In this document: positions 1 through 6,920 of the stretch, piece by piece
Numbering within the stretch: position 1 is the first letter of the stretch
Layout of the letters: each line of letters starts with the position of its first letter
NCBI RefSeq assembly: GCF_008033235.1
Contig: NZ_CP042432.1
Location: 1,302,001 to 1,366,000, forward strand
DNA: 64,000 nucleotides
Origin: Anseongella ginsenosidimutans
GTDB taxonomy: Bacteria; Bacteroidota; Bacteroidia; Sphingobacteriales; Sphingobacteriaceae
Direction of reading: 5' to 3'
The notes under the pieces: model-generated
What the model saw: the letters and a program-made list of their open reading frames with translations, nothing else
The model's database searches: none
What the model was told of the DNA's origin: nothing
Made by a program: the position numbers and the translations under genes

Positions 1-231
1 GGCGCCGAGAACCGAAGTTCGTGGGATAATGTACAGAAGCGTTGATACGAATCCCAGGATTCCGATGGGCAGCAAATGATGTTCGCCGTAGCCCAGGTCC
101 GTAGTGCCTTTAACCACTTCGTCCGGTGGAAAAAATTTGAAAATACTGTCAGACAGCATGAACAGAATGGCAAGCCCGCTTAATACGCGTGAGGTCCAGA
201 GTCTTCCTTTTGAAATTTGATTTGTTTCCAT
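1..231 (-). CDS. DoxX-like membrane protein, partial (runs off the left edge)
   Basis: The minus strand is open from an ATG at 231 to the window edge, 77 codons with no stop. The product begins METNQISKGRLWTSRVL, followed by a hydrophobic helix, the motif FFPPDEVVKG and a second helix ending IIPRTSVLGA. This arrangement is typical of short four-helix DoxX-like proteins (DoxX_2 group) of Bacteroidota, inner-membrane proteins without a firmly established role. The C-terminal half is outside the window. It is divergent from the CHRD gene that follows. Family assignment is by recognition of the N-terminal pattern only. Confidence 0.65.
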   Translation of the reverse strand, partial: METNQISKGRLWTSRVLSGLAILFMLSDSIFKFFPPDEVVKGTTDLGYGEHHLLPIGILGFVSTLLYIIPRTSVLGA

Positions 232-355
232 GTTACATAAATTTTTTAACCGTTGTTTGATAAAGCAAATGTAGCTTGCTTTCCGGGCTGCCGTGAAGTA
301 CGGAAGCGACAATTAAGAGGGCTTATTGCGACTTTGGATCCCCCCTTGATCCGGT

Positions 356-385
356 TTGAATTCCCGGTAATCAATTGTATATTTG
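356..385 (+). promoter_or_regulatory. Bacteroidota-type promoter for the CHRD lipoprotein gene
   Basis: TTG at 356-358 and TATATTTG at 378-385 are separated by 19 bases. They match the Bacteroidota consensus (TTG at -33, TAnnTTTG at -7) exactly. The predicted transcript starts near 391, leaving a leader of under 20 nt before the ATG at 409. Confidence 0.7.
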
Positions 386-408
386 AATTAAACCAATATA
401 TATAAAAC

Positions 409-900
409 ATGATCTCGAATAAAATTTTAACCAGTATCCTGCTTTCTGCTTCAATTCTTGTATTGTCCGCATGCAACAATAAAAAAAATGCAGATAGTCC
501 GGATAATGAAACAACCCTGACAGCCACCGCTGCATTAGATGCCGTCCAGGAAACAGCGGAAGTGAATTCTGAGGGCGCCGGTAGTTTCGAGGGTACGCTT
601 GACACAGCAACCGGGGAATTTACTTTTAAGCTGGAGTGGAGCGGTCTTACCGGCCCGCCTTCCATGATGCATTTTCACGGCCCTGCAGATCCCGGCGCTG
701 ACGCGGGGGTAAAGATCGGAATTACCGATTTCCCGGCGGAAGCCGCTGGTTCGGTAAGCCAGACAGTAACTGTTGAAGAAGCCGACCGGGCGGACCTGCT
801 TGCCGGCAAATGGTATGTGAACATTCATACCGACGCGTACGGCGCCGGCGAGATCAGGGGACAGGTAGAATTTACGAACAGCGGTGGTGCAGCTCAATAA
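409..900 (+). CDS. CHRD-domain lipoprotein
   Basis: 163-residue exported protein. Residues 1-22 form a lipoprotein signal peptide with a lipobox ending LSAC (Cys22). After a short polar linker, residues about 37-156 match the CHRD fold, recognisable from the alternating strands, the HFHGPAD motif and the final WYVNIHTDAYGAGEIRGQVEF-type ending. CHRD domains were named from chordin; in bacteria they are small secreted domains of unknown ligand. It is probably anchored in the cell envelope. The gene is monocistronic, with a consensus promoter directly upstream and a stem-loop unit downstream. Confidence 0.85.
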   Translation: MISNKILTSILLSASILVLSACNNKKNADSPDNETTLTATAALDAVQETAEVNSEGAGSFEGTLDTATGEFTFKLEWSGLTGPPSMMHFHGPADPGADAGVKIGITDFPAEAAGSVSQTVTVEEADRADLLAGKWYVNIHTDAYGAGEIRGQVEFTNSGGAAQ

Positions 901-940
901 AGCCTTTGTAGAATTACTTCTAAAAAAATCGAAAAAGTAA

Positions 941-970
941 TTGACATCTAAGCGAAAATTGCTAACTTAG
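941..970 (+). promoter_or_regulatory. Promoter-like pair in the CHRD-methyltransferase gap
   Basis: TTG (941-943), 19 bases, then TAACTTAG (963-970), one mismatch from TAnnTTTG. The predicted start is near 976, only about 65 nt before the terminator-like hairpin at 1012-1042. The transcript would be either a very short RNA or an attenuated leader of the methyltransferase gene at 1128. Confidence 0.45.
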
Positions 971-1011
971 CTGTTGCCCACCCAAGGGCATGTTTTTCAT
1001 AGGTAGATGTG

Positions 1012-1042
1012 GGTCTGGCTACGCAAGTAGCCGGACCTTTTT
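1012..1042 (+). terminator. Rho-independent terminator or attenuator
   Basis: An 11-bp stem, GGTCTGGCTAC (1012-1022) with GTAGCCGGACC (1027-1037) and one G-U pair, closed by a GCAA tetraloop and followed by TTTTTAT. It can end transcription of the CHRD gene or attenuate transcription from the promoter-like pair at 941. An upstream CCCAC (977-981) can pair with GTGGG (1009-1013), which would break the base of the stem. Confidence 0.75.
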
Positions 1043-1127
1043 ATGAAATACGTTTTTTATAGAGAGCCGTCCCCGTTTTTTGTTAGCTGCCGCAACCGGG
1101 CGCCGGTAAAACAACACAACAAAAGAG

Positions 1128-1637
1128 ATGACCCTTGATGAAGCCAGGAAGTTAATAGCCGTTCCGGCACTCCATGCGGGCGGCCCCCAGGAATGGGCGG
1201 ATCTGGGCTGCGGACCCGGTTTGTTCAGCCGCGCCCTTTTAAGCCTTCTGCCGGACGCAAGTCGTATTCACGCGGTGGATAACCGGTTTTATGATTTCGA
1301 AGAAGCGGGAATACAGTTCATCAAAGCCGATTTTGAACAGGATGTCCTTCCGCTTCCAGCCCTGAACGGGATCATGATGGCAAATTCCCTGCATTTCGTT
1401 AACAATAAATTGCGCCTTTTACGGAAGCTTAAAATGCAGTTGAGGCCGGGAAGTATCTTTATCCTGGTAGAGTATGACAAAGCCTGGCCAAATCCCTGGG
1501 TGCCTTACCCGCTGAAGTTTTCTTCTGCCGGAAAATTATTCCAGGAGGCAGGCTTGGGCCCGCTGGAAAAGATCGCTGAGCGGAAGTCTGTTTACAGCCG
1601 GGCGAAGATCTATTCAGCCTGGTGCCGGGTGGGCTGA
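1128..1637 (+). CDS. Class I SAM-dependent methyltransferase
   Basis: 169-residue cytoplasmic protein. Motif I (DLGCGPG, residues 25-31) binds S-adenosylmethionine, an acidic residue follows strand 2 (AVDN), and the region around FIKADFEQDVLPL corresponds to motifs II/III. It is shorter than most members (200-260 aa), with a minimal Rossmann core and no obvious substrate-recognition insertion, so the substrate cannot be named. It lies 85 nt after the hairpin at 1012-1042, and the A-rich stretch before its ATG is typical of Bacteroidota translation starts. It converges on the EamA transporter gene. Confidence 0.8.
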   Translation: MTLDEARKLIAVPALHAGGPQEWADLGCGPGLFSRALLSLLPDASRIHAVDNRFYDFEEAGIQFIKADFEQDVLPLPALNGIMMANSLHFVNNKLRLLRKLKMQLRPGSIFILVEYDKAWPNPWVPYPLKFSSAGKLFQEAGLGPLEKIAERKSVYSRAKIYSAWCRVG

Positions 1638-1651
1638 TTAAGGAACAGAAG

Positions 1652-2677
1652 TCAGTTCGGCTTATTTTCTGTCTTGTTTCGCTTTTCGCTTTCTGCTCCG
1701 CTGTTGTTTTCTCCCTTGCTTCCGATCTCTTTTCCCTCCCCGCTTCCAGCTTTCCAGCCTATCAGCAGGATGCCGCCGATGACCAAGGCGGTCCCTGCCA
1801 GCTGCCCCGCAAAAATGGGTTCCCCAAGAAACCAGTGTGCCTGCAGGATAGTGGAAACCGGCCCCACAGCTGAAATAATGGAAACGTTATTCGAGCCAAT
1901 TCTTTTAAGCCCGTTGGCAATCATAAAAGAAGGCAGCACGGTGGCTACCACCGCAAGGAGCAGCCCGTACCATATCAAGCCCGGTTTGATAATGATCAGT
2001 TGTTCGCCATTTACAGCAAGTGAGTGCAGCAGTACGCCGGCAGTAGCAGCGAGCATCGCATAGGCGGTGAATTTTTTATCGCCAACCTGTTTTATCATTC
2101 GACCGCTGCCAATGAGATACATCGCAAAGGTCATCGCACAAAGCAGGATCCACAGGCTCCCGGTAACGATGTCCCTTCCAAATCCGGAGATATTCAGCTC
2201 ACCCAGGTACGCAATGACAGCGCCGCCGTAGATAAGGGCCAATGCCAGGCCTTGCCGCCGGGTAACAGGCTGCCGGAACAGCAGCATGTTCAGCAATACG
2301 GTAAAAGTAGGGTAGAGAAACAGGATAAGCCGTTCCAGGCCCGCGGAAATGTATTGCAGGCCGATAAAATCGAACAGGCTGCTCAGGTAATAGCCTAATA
2401 TGCCCAGTAATATGATAAGGACCCATTGCCTGCCGGTGAAACGCACGTTCTCTTTTTGGCGGGAAAAATAAAATGCAGCAGCAAGATAAAAAGGCAGGGC
2501 AAAAAGCATGCGTACCGCCAGCAAACTAAGCACGTCTGTCCCCGTGTCGCGGAATGCCTGCTTTACAAAAATAGCCTTGGTGGAAAATAGAATAGCCCCC
2601 GCCAGCGTAATGGCAAAGCCCCCAAGGAACACGGAAGATTTCCCCCTGATAAGCATCAAATCCTGATAAAGAACCAA
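1652..2677 (-). CDS. EamA/DMT-family transporter
   Basis: 341-residue inner-membrane protein with about ten hydrophobic helices in two EamA repeats (residues about 15-150 and 165-310), the pattern of the drug/metabolite transporter superfamily. Members export or import amino acids, sugars or drugs; the substrate is not evident here. After the last helix comes a 30-residue hydrophilic tail rich in K, E, G and N. An internal Met at residue 8 (MLIRGKS) is an alternative start. It converges on the methyltransferase gene, with a 14-bp gap. Confidence 0.85.
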   Translation of the reverse strand: MVLYQDLMLIRGKSSVFLGGFAITLAGAILFSTKAIFVKQAFRDTGTDVLSLLAVRMLFALPFYLAAAFYFSRQKENVRFTGRQWVLIILLGILGYYLSSLFDFIGLQYISAGLERLILFLYPTFTVLLNMLLFRQPVTRRQGLALALIYGGAVIAYLGELNISGFGRDIVTGSLWILLCAMTFAMYLIGSGRMIKQVGDKKFTAYAMLAATAGVLLHSLAVNGEQLIIIKPGLIWYGLLLAVVATVLPSFMIANGLKRIGSNNVSIISAVGPVSTILQAHWFLGEPIFAGQLAGTALVIGGILLIGWKAGSGEGKEIGSKGENNSGAESEKRNKTENKPN

Positions 2678-2801
2678 AGATACGGCAATTCAGGCTTAAG
2701 AGGACAAATTCTGTTGCCGCGTTCGGCAGGGCCATTGTAACCTTTTGGTATCAGCGCTACTCTATTAAATGATAACACGTAAAAATTTAAAGGAATAAGA
2801 C

Positions 2802-3188
2802 ATGGAAAACAGTATGCAGCATCAGGTCAAATTTGTATTTAACCTGCTAAAGATCACGTTTGCGGTCGTCCCGGTCGTAGCCGGCCTGGATAAATTTACG
2901 AACATCTTAACCGACTGGTCACAATATCTTCATCCCGCACTGCTGGAAATGTTACCGCTTTCCGTGGCTGCTTTTATGATTGTGGTAGGTATCATTGAGA
3001 TCGCAGCGGGGATCCTTGTTTGGATAAGGCCGGGAATGGCAGGATACGTAGTAGCCGCATGGCTTACCCTGATCGCGCTCAACCTGTTGTTCAGCGGCCG
3101 GTACCTGGACGTAGCCGTGCGGGACCTGGTAATGGCTATTTCGGCATTCGCTATGGCAAAAATGGCTACATTAGTACCAAAAGAGTAA
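2802..3188 (+). CDS. DoxX-like four-helix membrane protein
   Basis: 128 residues with four hydrophobic segments (about 12-32, 48-68, 74-92 and 97-120) and a GLDKFTNI motif after the first helix, as in DoxX-like and MauE-like small membrane proteins. The function is not established. It ends 3 bp before the ECF sigma gene, so the two are almost certainly co-transcribed and translationally coupled. Such a pairing could mean the membrane protein senses or restrains the sigma factor, but that is inference. An alternative start lies four codons in. Confidence 0.75.
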   Translation: MENSMQHQVKFVFNLLKITFAVVPVVAGLDKFTNILTDWSQYLHPALLEMLPLSVAAFMIVVGIIEIAAGILVWIRPGMAGYVVAAWLTLIALNLLFSGRYLDVAVRDLVMAISAFAMAKMATLVPKE

Positions 3189-3191
3189 GGG

Positions 3192-3848
3192 ATGTTGACG
3201 AATGGTACGGAATACACGGATGAAGCACTTATCAGCAGGATCGTCCGGGGTGAAACCGCCCTGTTTGAATTGCTGATCCGGCGAAATAATACGTACCTGT
3301 ATAAGGTGGGGCGCGCTTATCCCTACGGGCATGAGGATACGCAGGATCTGATGCAGGATACCTTCGTGGCTGCCTACCTGCACCTTGGCCAGTTTGAACG
3401 CCGGAGTAGTTTCAGGACCTGGCTGGTGCGGATCATGCTGCATAATTGTTACCGGAAACGGCAGAAATGGAGCGCTAAACATATTGCGGCGGCCGAGATT
3501 CAGCCTGGGATGGTCCCGGCATTTTCCCGCGGCAGCGAAACGGACACGAACCAAACCGTTATGAACAAAGAATTGCGATCGGTCATCGAGCAGGCGCTGG
3601 AGCGGCTTCCCCTGGATTACCGGATGGTGTTTACGCTTCGCGAAATGAACGGCATGAACGTGGCTGAAACCGCGGAAGCGCTGCAAATCAGCCCGGCTAA
3701 TGTGAAAGTACGGTTGAACCGGGCAAAGGCCCAGCTGCGCCGGGAAGTAGAAAGATCCTATTCTGCCGGGGAATTATTCGAATTCAACCTGGTTTATTGT
3801 GATGCAATGGTCAGCCGGGTCATGGAAAAGATATCGTCTTTAAAATAG
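3192..3848 (+). CDS. ECF-type RNA polymerase sigma factor
   Basis: 218 residues. Region 2 (about 22-90) shows the core-binding and -10 recognition pattern with DLMQDTFVAAYLHLGQFERRSSFRTWLVRI; region 4 (about 135-190) has LPLDYRMVFTLREMNGMNVAETAEAL followed by a helix-turn-helix (ISPANVKVRLNRAKAQLRRE). A 25-residue tail follows region 4. Unlike the sigma factors at 20951 and 51474 it has no FecR partner or SusC neighbour; its operon mate is the DoxX-like protein 3 bp upstream, so it belongs to a different regulatory type. An AG-rich sequence precedes its ATG inside the end of the upstream gene. Confidence 0.9.
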   Translation: MLTNGTEYTDEALISRIVRGETALFELLIRRNNTYLYKVGRAYPYGHEDTQDLMQDTFVAAYLHLGQFERRSSFRTWLVRIMLHNCYRKRQKWSAKHIAAAEIQPGMVPAFSRGSETDTNQTVMNKELRSVIEQALERLPLDYRMVFTLREMNGMNVAETAEALQISPANVKVRLNRAKAQLRREVERSYSAGELFEFNLVYCDAMVSRVMEKISSLK

Positions 3849-3965
3849 GAGAATAAGCCAGGCGAGGCCCGGGGTGTTGCCGGATGCAGCGGGAGCTGGC
3901 GCAAATGCCCCCTTCTTTTGTCATTCCCACCCCGGCCGGGAACTCGGGTAGACTGCTAAATTTGG

Positions 3966-4742
3966 ATGATGAAAGTCAGCAATCTACAGCCTGGCAACGC
4001 CCTTGCCGGCTACGTGCAGCGGATCCTGGTCATTGAAAACTATCGGGTAATTAGTCCTTTTATCTTGCCGCTATTTGCCAACGGTGCGCCGACGCTGCTT
4101 TTTCTGACGGCCGCCGGCACGCTTGACAACAGTCCCGCGAATCACCTGACACTTTTCGGGCAAACGGTATTTCCAAGGACGTTGACGGTTAAGGAGAACT
4201 TTACCCTGATAGCCTATTTCTTTAAACCGCATGCCCTACATGCGCTGTTCGGGGTTCCGGCGCATGAACTGGCAGACTATCCGGTTTCACTGAATTTGCT
4301 GGAACCCGGGATGACTGCTGAACTTAAAGACCGCTTATTGAATGCAGGCTCCACGAAGATCATGCTGTCCTTGCTGGACAATTATATTTTTCGGTTGATC
4401 ACCAGGACCCGGATCGCTGCTGAAATGGTCATGCATGCGGCAAATATGGTCGCCTCCTGCACTTCGGGCGAATCCCTTGCCGCGGTTCAAAAAGAATTGT
4501 ATGTTACGGAGCGAACATTCCAGCGCCTGTTCAAAAACGCGATAGGCATAGCACCTAATCTTTTCAGGCGGATATGCCAGTTCAATGCCGGATTTCAGCA
4601 GCTGAACAGCGGAAGGTTCTCCAGGCTTTCCGACATCGCCTTTGCGCACGGCTATGCCGACCAAAGCCACTACATACGCACTTTTAAGGAATTCACCGGA
4701 ACTACCCCTAAAGACTACCTCAAGTGGGCCGGCGGGGCATAA
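3966..4742 (+). CDS. AraC-family transcriptional regulator
   Basis: 258-residue cytoplasmic regulator. The N-terminal 130 residues resemble the small sensing domain common in Bacteroidota AraC proteins (DUF6597-like: LQPGNALAGYVQRILVIENY). The C-terminal 100 residues hold two helix-turn-helices, with ERTFQRLFKNAIGIAPNLFRRI and the conserved ending DIAFAHGYADQSHYIRTFKEFTGTTP. TAAATTTG at 3957-3964 matches the -7 box but lies just before the ATG without a good -33 partner, so the transcript may be leaderless or the true start a few codons later. The VOC gene downstream is a plausible target. Confidence 0.88.
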   Translation: MMKVSNLQPGNALAGYVQRILVIENYRVISPFILPLFANGAPTLLFLTAAGTLDNSPANHLTLFGQTVFPRTLTVKENFTLIAYFFKPHALHALFGVPAHELADYPVSLNLLEPGMTAELKDRLLNAGSTKIMLSLLDNYIFRLITRTRIAAEMVMHAANMVASCTSGESLAAVQKELYVTERTFQRLFKNAIGIAPNLFRRICQFNAGFQQLNSGRFSRLSDIAFAHGYADQSHYIRTFKEFTGTTPKDYLKWAGGA

Positions 4743-4775
4743 TGCCCAAGGCAAGATTGTCGGTTCTGTTCTATT

Positions 4776-4802
4776 TTGAGGGAGGCAGCTCTTCTATCTT
4801 TG
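4776..4802 (+). promoter_or_regulatory. Probable promoter of the VOC gene
   Basis: TATCTTTG (4795-4802) is a perfect -7 box. TTG at 4776-4778 lies 16 bases upstream, shorter than the usual 19. The ATG is 39 bp further on. Confidence 0.4.
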
Positions 4803-4841
4803 TCTGAAGATAAAAAGAGTTGTTAAACAAATTAATCCAAC

Positions 4842-5267
4842 ATGAAGAATCCGATTTATCCCTGCCTGTGGTTTGACGGGCAAGCCCAGGAAGCGGCAGC
4901 ATTTTATTGCGCCATTTTTGAGAACTCAACGATCACCGCAGACAACCAAATGGTGGTCACCTTTGAGCTGAACGGCAAACGTTTTATGGGTTTGAACGCC
5001 GGCCCGCAGTTCAAGTTCAATGAAGCCGTATCCTTTGTCGTGGATTGCGAAACCCAGGATGAGATCGACTATTACTGGGCGAAGCTTACAGCGGATGGCG
5101 GTATCGAAAGCCAGTGTGGCTGGCTGAAAGACAAATTCGGCGTTTCCTGGCAAATTGTCCCCACCATTCTGCCTTCGCTCCTGAGCGATCCCGCAAAGGC
5201 GCAGAACGTAATGGAAGTCTTTATGAAAATGAAGAAGTTTGATATCGAAGCCTTGAAAAATGCCTGA
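4842..5267 (+). CDS. VOC-family protein (PhnB/3-dmu-9_3-mt type)
   Basis: 141 residues, one vicinal-oxygen-chelate module of the PhnB-like type that was misnamed 3-demethylubiquinone methyltransferase. Diagnostic stretches are IYPCLWFDGQAQEAAAFYCAIF at the start, FELNGKRFMGLNAGP in the middle and SQCGWLKDKFGVSWQIVP near the end. The enzymatic role of this subgroup is unknown; methyltransferase activity should not be assumed. It is closely similar to the second half of the tandem VOC protein at 13848-14750. The two share SQCGWLKDKFGVSWQIVP almost unchanged, so they are paralogues. Confidence 0.85.
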   Translation: MKNPIYPCLWFDGQAQEAAAFYCAIFENSTITADNQMVVTFELNGKRFMGLNAGPQFKFNEAVSFVVDCETQDEIDYYWAKLTADGGIESQCGWLKDKFGVSWQIVPTILPSLLSDPAKAQNVMEVFMKMKKFDIEALKNA

Positions 5268-5303
5268 AACAGGCGAACTGTCCGGCATCCGGGCCGGAAC
5301 GAA

Positions 5304-5336
5304 AACGAGGGTGTACCTCTTCGATACACCCTCGTT
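5304..5336 (-). terminator. Terminator of the minus-strand susC-susD operon
   Basis: A 12-bp perfect stem, AACGAGGGTGTA (5304-5315) with TACACCCTCGTT (5325-5336) and a 9-nt loop. Read on the minus strand it is followed by TTTTCG, so it can end the susC-susD transcript. It also stops read-through from the VOC gene on the other strand. Confidence 0.75.
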
Positions 5337-5377
5337 AAAAAATAGATTAATGCGCGAAAAAACCGCCTGACGGCCTG

Positions 5378-6886
5378 TTAAAAGTGAGGAGTCAGGGCGG
5401 CCTCGTCGGCAGGCAGCGGAAAATATTGGTCCAGGTTGGTGAAAGCGTTATTAGGCGGCTGATACCCTTCCGGATAATAATAGGTTTGCGGGTTATTCTT
5501 TACCCTTTCGCCGTAAGGCGCAATGATTTCCTGTATCCGGCCTGTCCGCGCAATATCATACCAGCGCTTGTTTTCGAAAGCCAGCTCCACTCTTCTTTCT
5601 TTGAAAATGGCTTCCCGCAGTTCCGCCTGACCTGATGCAGTCGTGGCGCCCAGCCCTGCCCTGGCACGTACCTGGTTCAGGTAGCCGGCGGCTTCTCCCG
5701 TCTGGTTCTGTTCATTTAAGGCCTCCGCCAGGAAGAGCAAAGTCTCCGCGTAACGATAGATGGGCCAGTTCATGCCCGTATTGTTATGCTGGCTGTGCGG
5801 ATGAACATATTTTTTGACATAAGGATAGGTGTCTTCGATCCACTGGCTGCCGCTCAATGTGACATAGCCAATGGTTGCCTCCTCCCGTTCGTCTCCTGCC
5901 TCGTAGGCGGCGATGAGGTCCGGAGTGGGCGTATTGTTGCCTTCTTCCGAAAGGTTCTGGGGATTGCCCGTACCCATAATGGCCCCAAGTTCAGACGCCG
6001 TGATGGGCCGGGGCATAAACCGGTAAACAAAATTACTGCTGTATCCTTCCGGGCCCTCCTTGTACTGGACTTCAAAGATGGACTCCATATTGTTCTTGTT
6101 GCCGGTCGAGGTGGAAAATGCCTGATCGTAGGAAGGCATCAGCTCATACTCGCCGCTGGTTTCAATCTCCAGCAGGACGGTAGACGCATCGGACCATCTT
6201 TTCTGGGTCATATACAAATCGGCCAGCAGCATCCTGGCGGTGCCGGATGTAACTCGTCCCGGTTCCTGCTGCGATTTGGGTAGCAAAAGCTCCGCTGCGG
6301 ATTTGGCTTCGGTTTCTATCAGCTCATATAACTGTTCTTTAGTAGCCAATGGCTGCGCGGCCTCTTCCCTGGTGGCGACGGGCTCCAGCTGAAGGGGCGC
6401 TTGCCCGAATGCGCGTACAAGGTCAAAATAGGCAAAAGCCCTTAAGAAATGTGCTTGTCCTTTGAGGTTCTGCTTGGCCTGTTCGTCAAATTCAACCTCA
6501 TCAATCAGTGCAAGTACCTGGTTGGCCCGCGAAATGATCTGGTAATTCCTCCGGTACTGGTCCCGTATATGCGTGTTGGTAGTGAGGCCATCCGCCTTTG
6601 GAACACAGAAATCAGCCAGGTTCTGATCCTGGTCCCGGGCGCCGAACAAGGGGTTCCTCGCGTAATAGGCATTGTCGGAATGCATTTCCCCCAGCAGGTA
6701 GGCATTTTCGTTATAAATGGCTCTCAATGGAACATAGGCCGCATTCACCGCTTGCTCAAAATCCGCTTCGGTTTTGAAAAAGGTGGCTGAAGTAAGTGCG
6801 GTTTCCGGGTATAGCTCCAGGAAACCTTTGTCGCAGCTTACCAGGCTCAGACCTATGAAGCTGCTGATGACAAGTAACTTTTTCAT
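5378..6886 (-). CDS. SusD/RagB-family outer-membrane glycan-binding lipoprotein
   Basis: 502 residues with a lipoprotein signal (MKKLLVISSFIGLSLVSC, Cys18). The SusD signature is present: ELYPETALTSATFFKTEADFEQAVNAAY near the N-terminus, TPR-like helices in the middle (KGQAHFLRAFAYFDLVRAFGQAPL) and the C-terminal ERRVELAFENKRWYDIARTGRIQEI block. The protein sits on the cell surface as the lid of its SusC partner, encoded immediately upstream in the same operon (34-bp gap). No glycoside hydrolase or sigma/anti-sigma pair is adjacent, so the substrate cannot be inferred. Transcription probably ends at the stem-loop at 5304-5336. Confidence 0.93.
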   Translation of the reverse strand: MKKLLVISSFIGLSLVSCDKGFLELYPETALTSATFFKTEADFEQAVNAAYVPLRAIYNENAYLLGEMHSDNAYYARNPLFGARDQDQNLADFCVPKADGLTTNTHIRDQYRRNYQIISRANQVLALIDEVEFDEQAKQNLKGQAHFLRAFAYFDLVRAFGQAPLQLEPVATREEAAQPLATKEQLYELIETEAKSAAELLLPKSQQEPGRVTSGTARMLLADLYMTQKRWSDASTVLLEIETSGEYELMPSYDQAFSTSTGNKNNMESIFEVQYKEGPEGYSSNFVYRFMPRPITASELGAIMGTGNPQNLSEEGNNTPTPDLIAAYEAGDEREEATIGYVTLSGSQWIEDTYPYVKKYVHPHSQHNNTGMNWPIYRYAETLLFLAEALNEQNQTGEAAGYLNQVRARAGLGATTASGQAELREAIFKERRVELAFENKRWYDIARTGRIQEIIAPYGERVKNNPQTYYYPEGYQPPNNAFTNLDQYFPLPADEAALTPHF

Positions 6887-6920
6887 ATTTTCTCGTTTAA
6901 GAATTGAATACCTTTGAATG

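Noticed and set aside
246-665. 139-codon antisense ORF over the CHRD gene, and the many other antisense frames in GC-rich genes
   Set aside because: No domain or homologous motif, and fully explained as shadows of the sense genes.
3957-3964. Full promoter for the AraC gene
   Set aside because: The -7 box TAAATTTG is perfect, but the nearest TTG is 36 bases upstream and the box almost touches the ATG.
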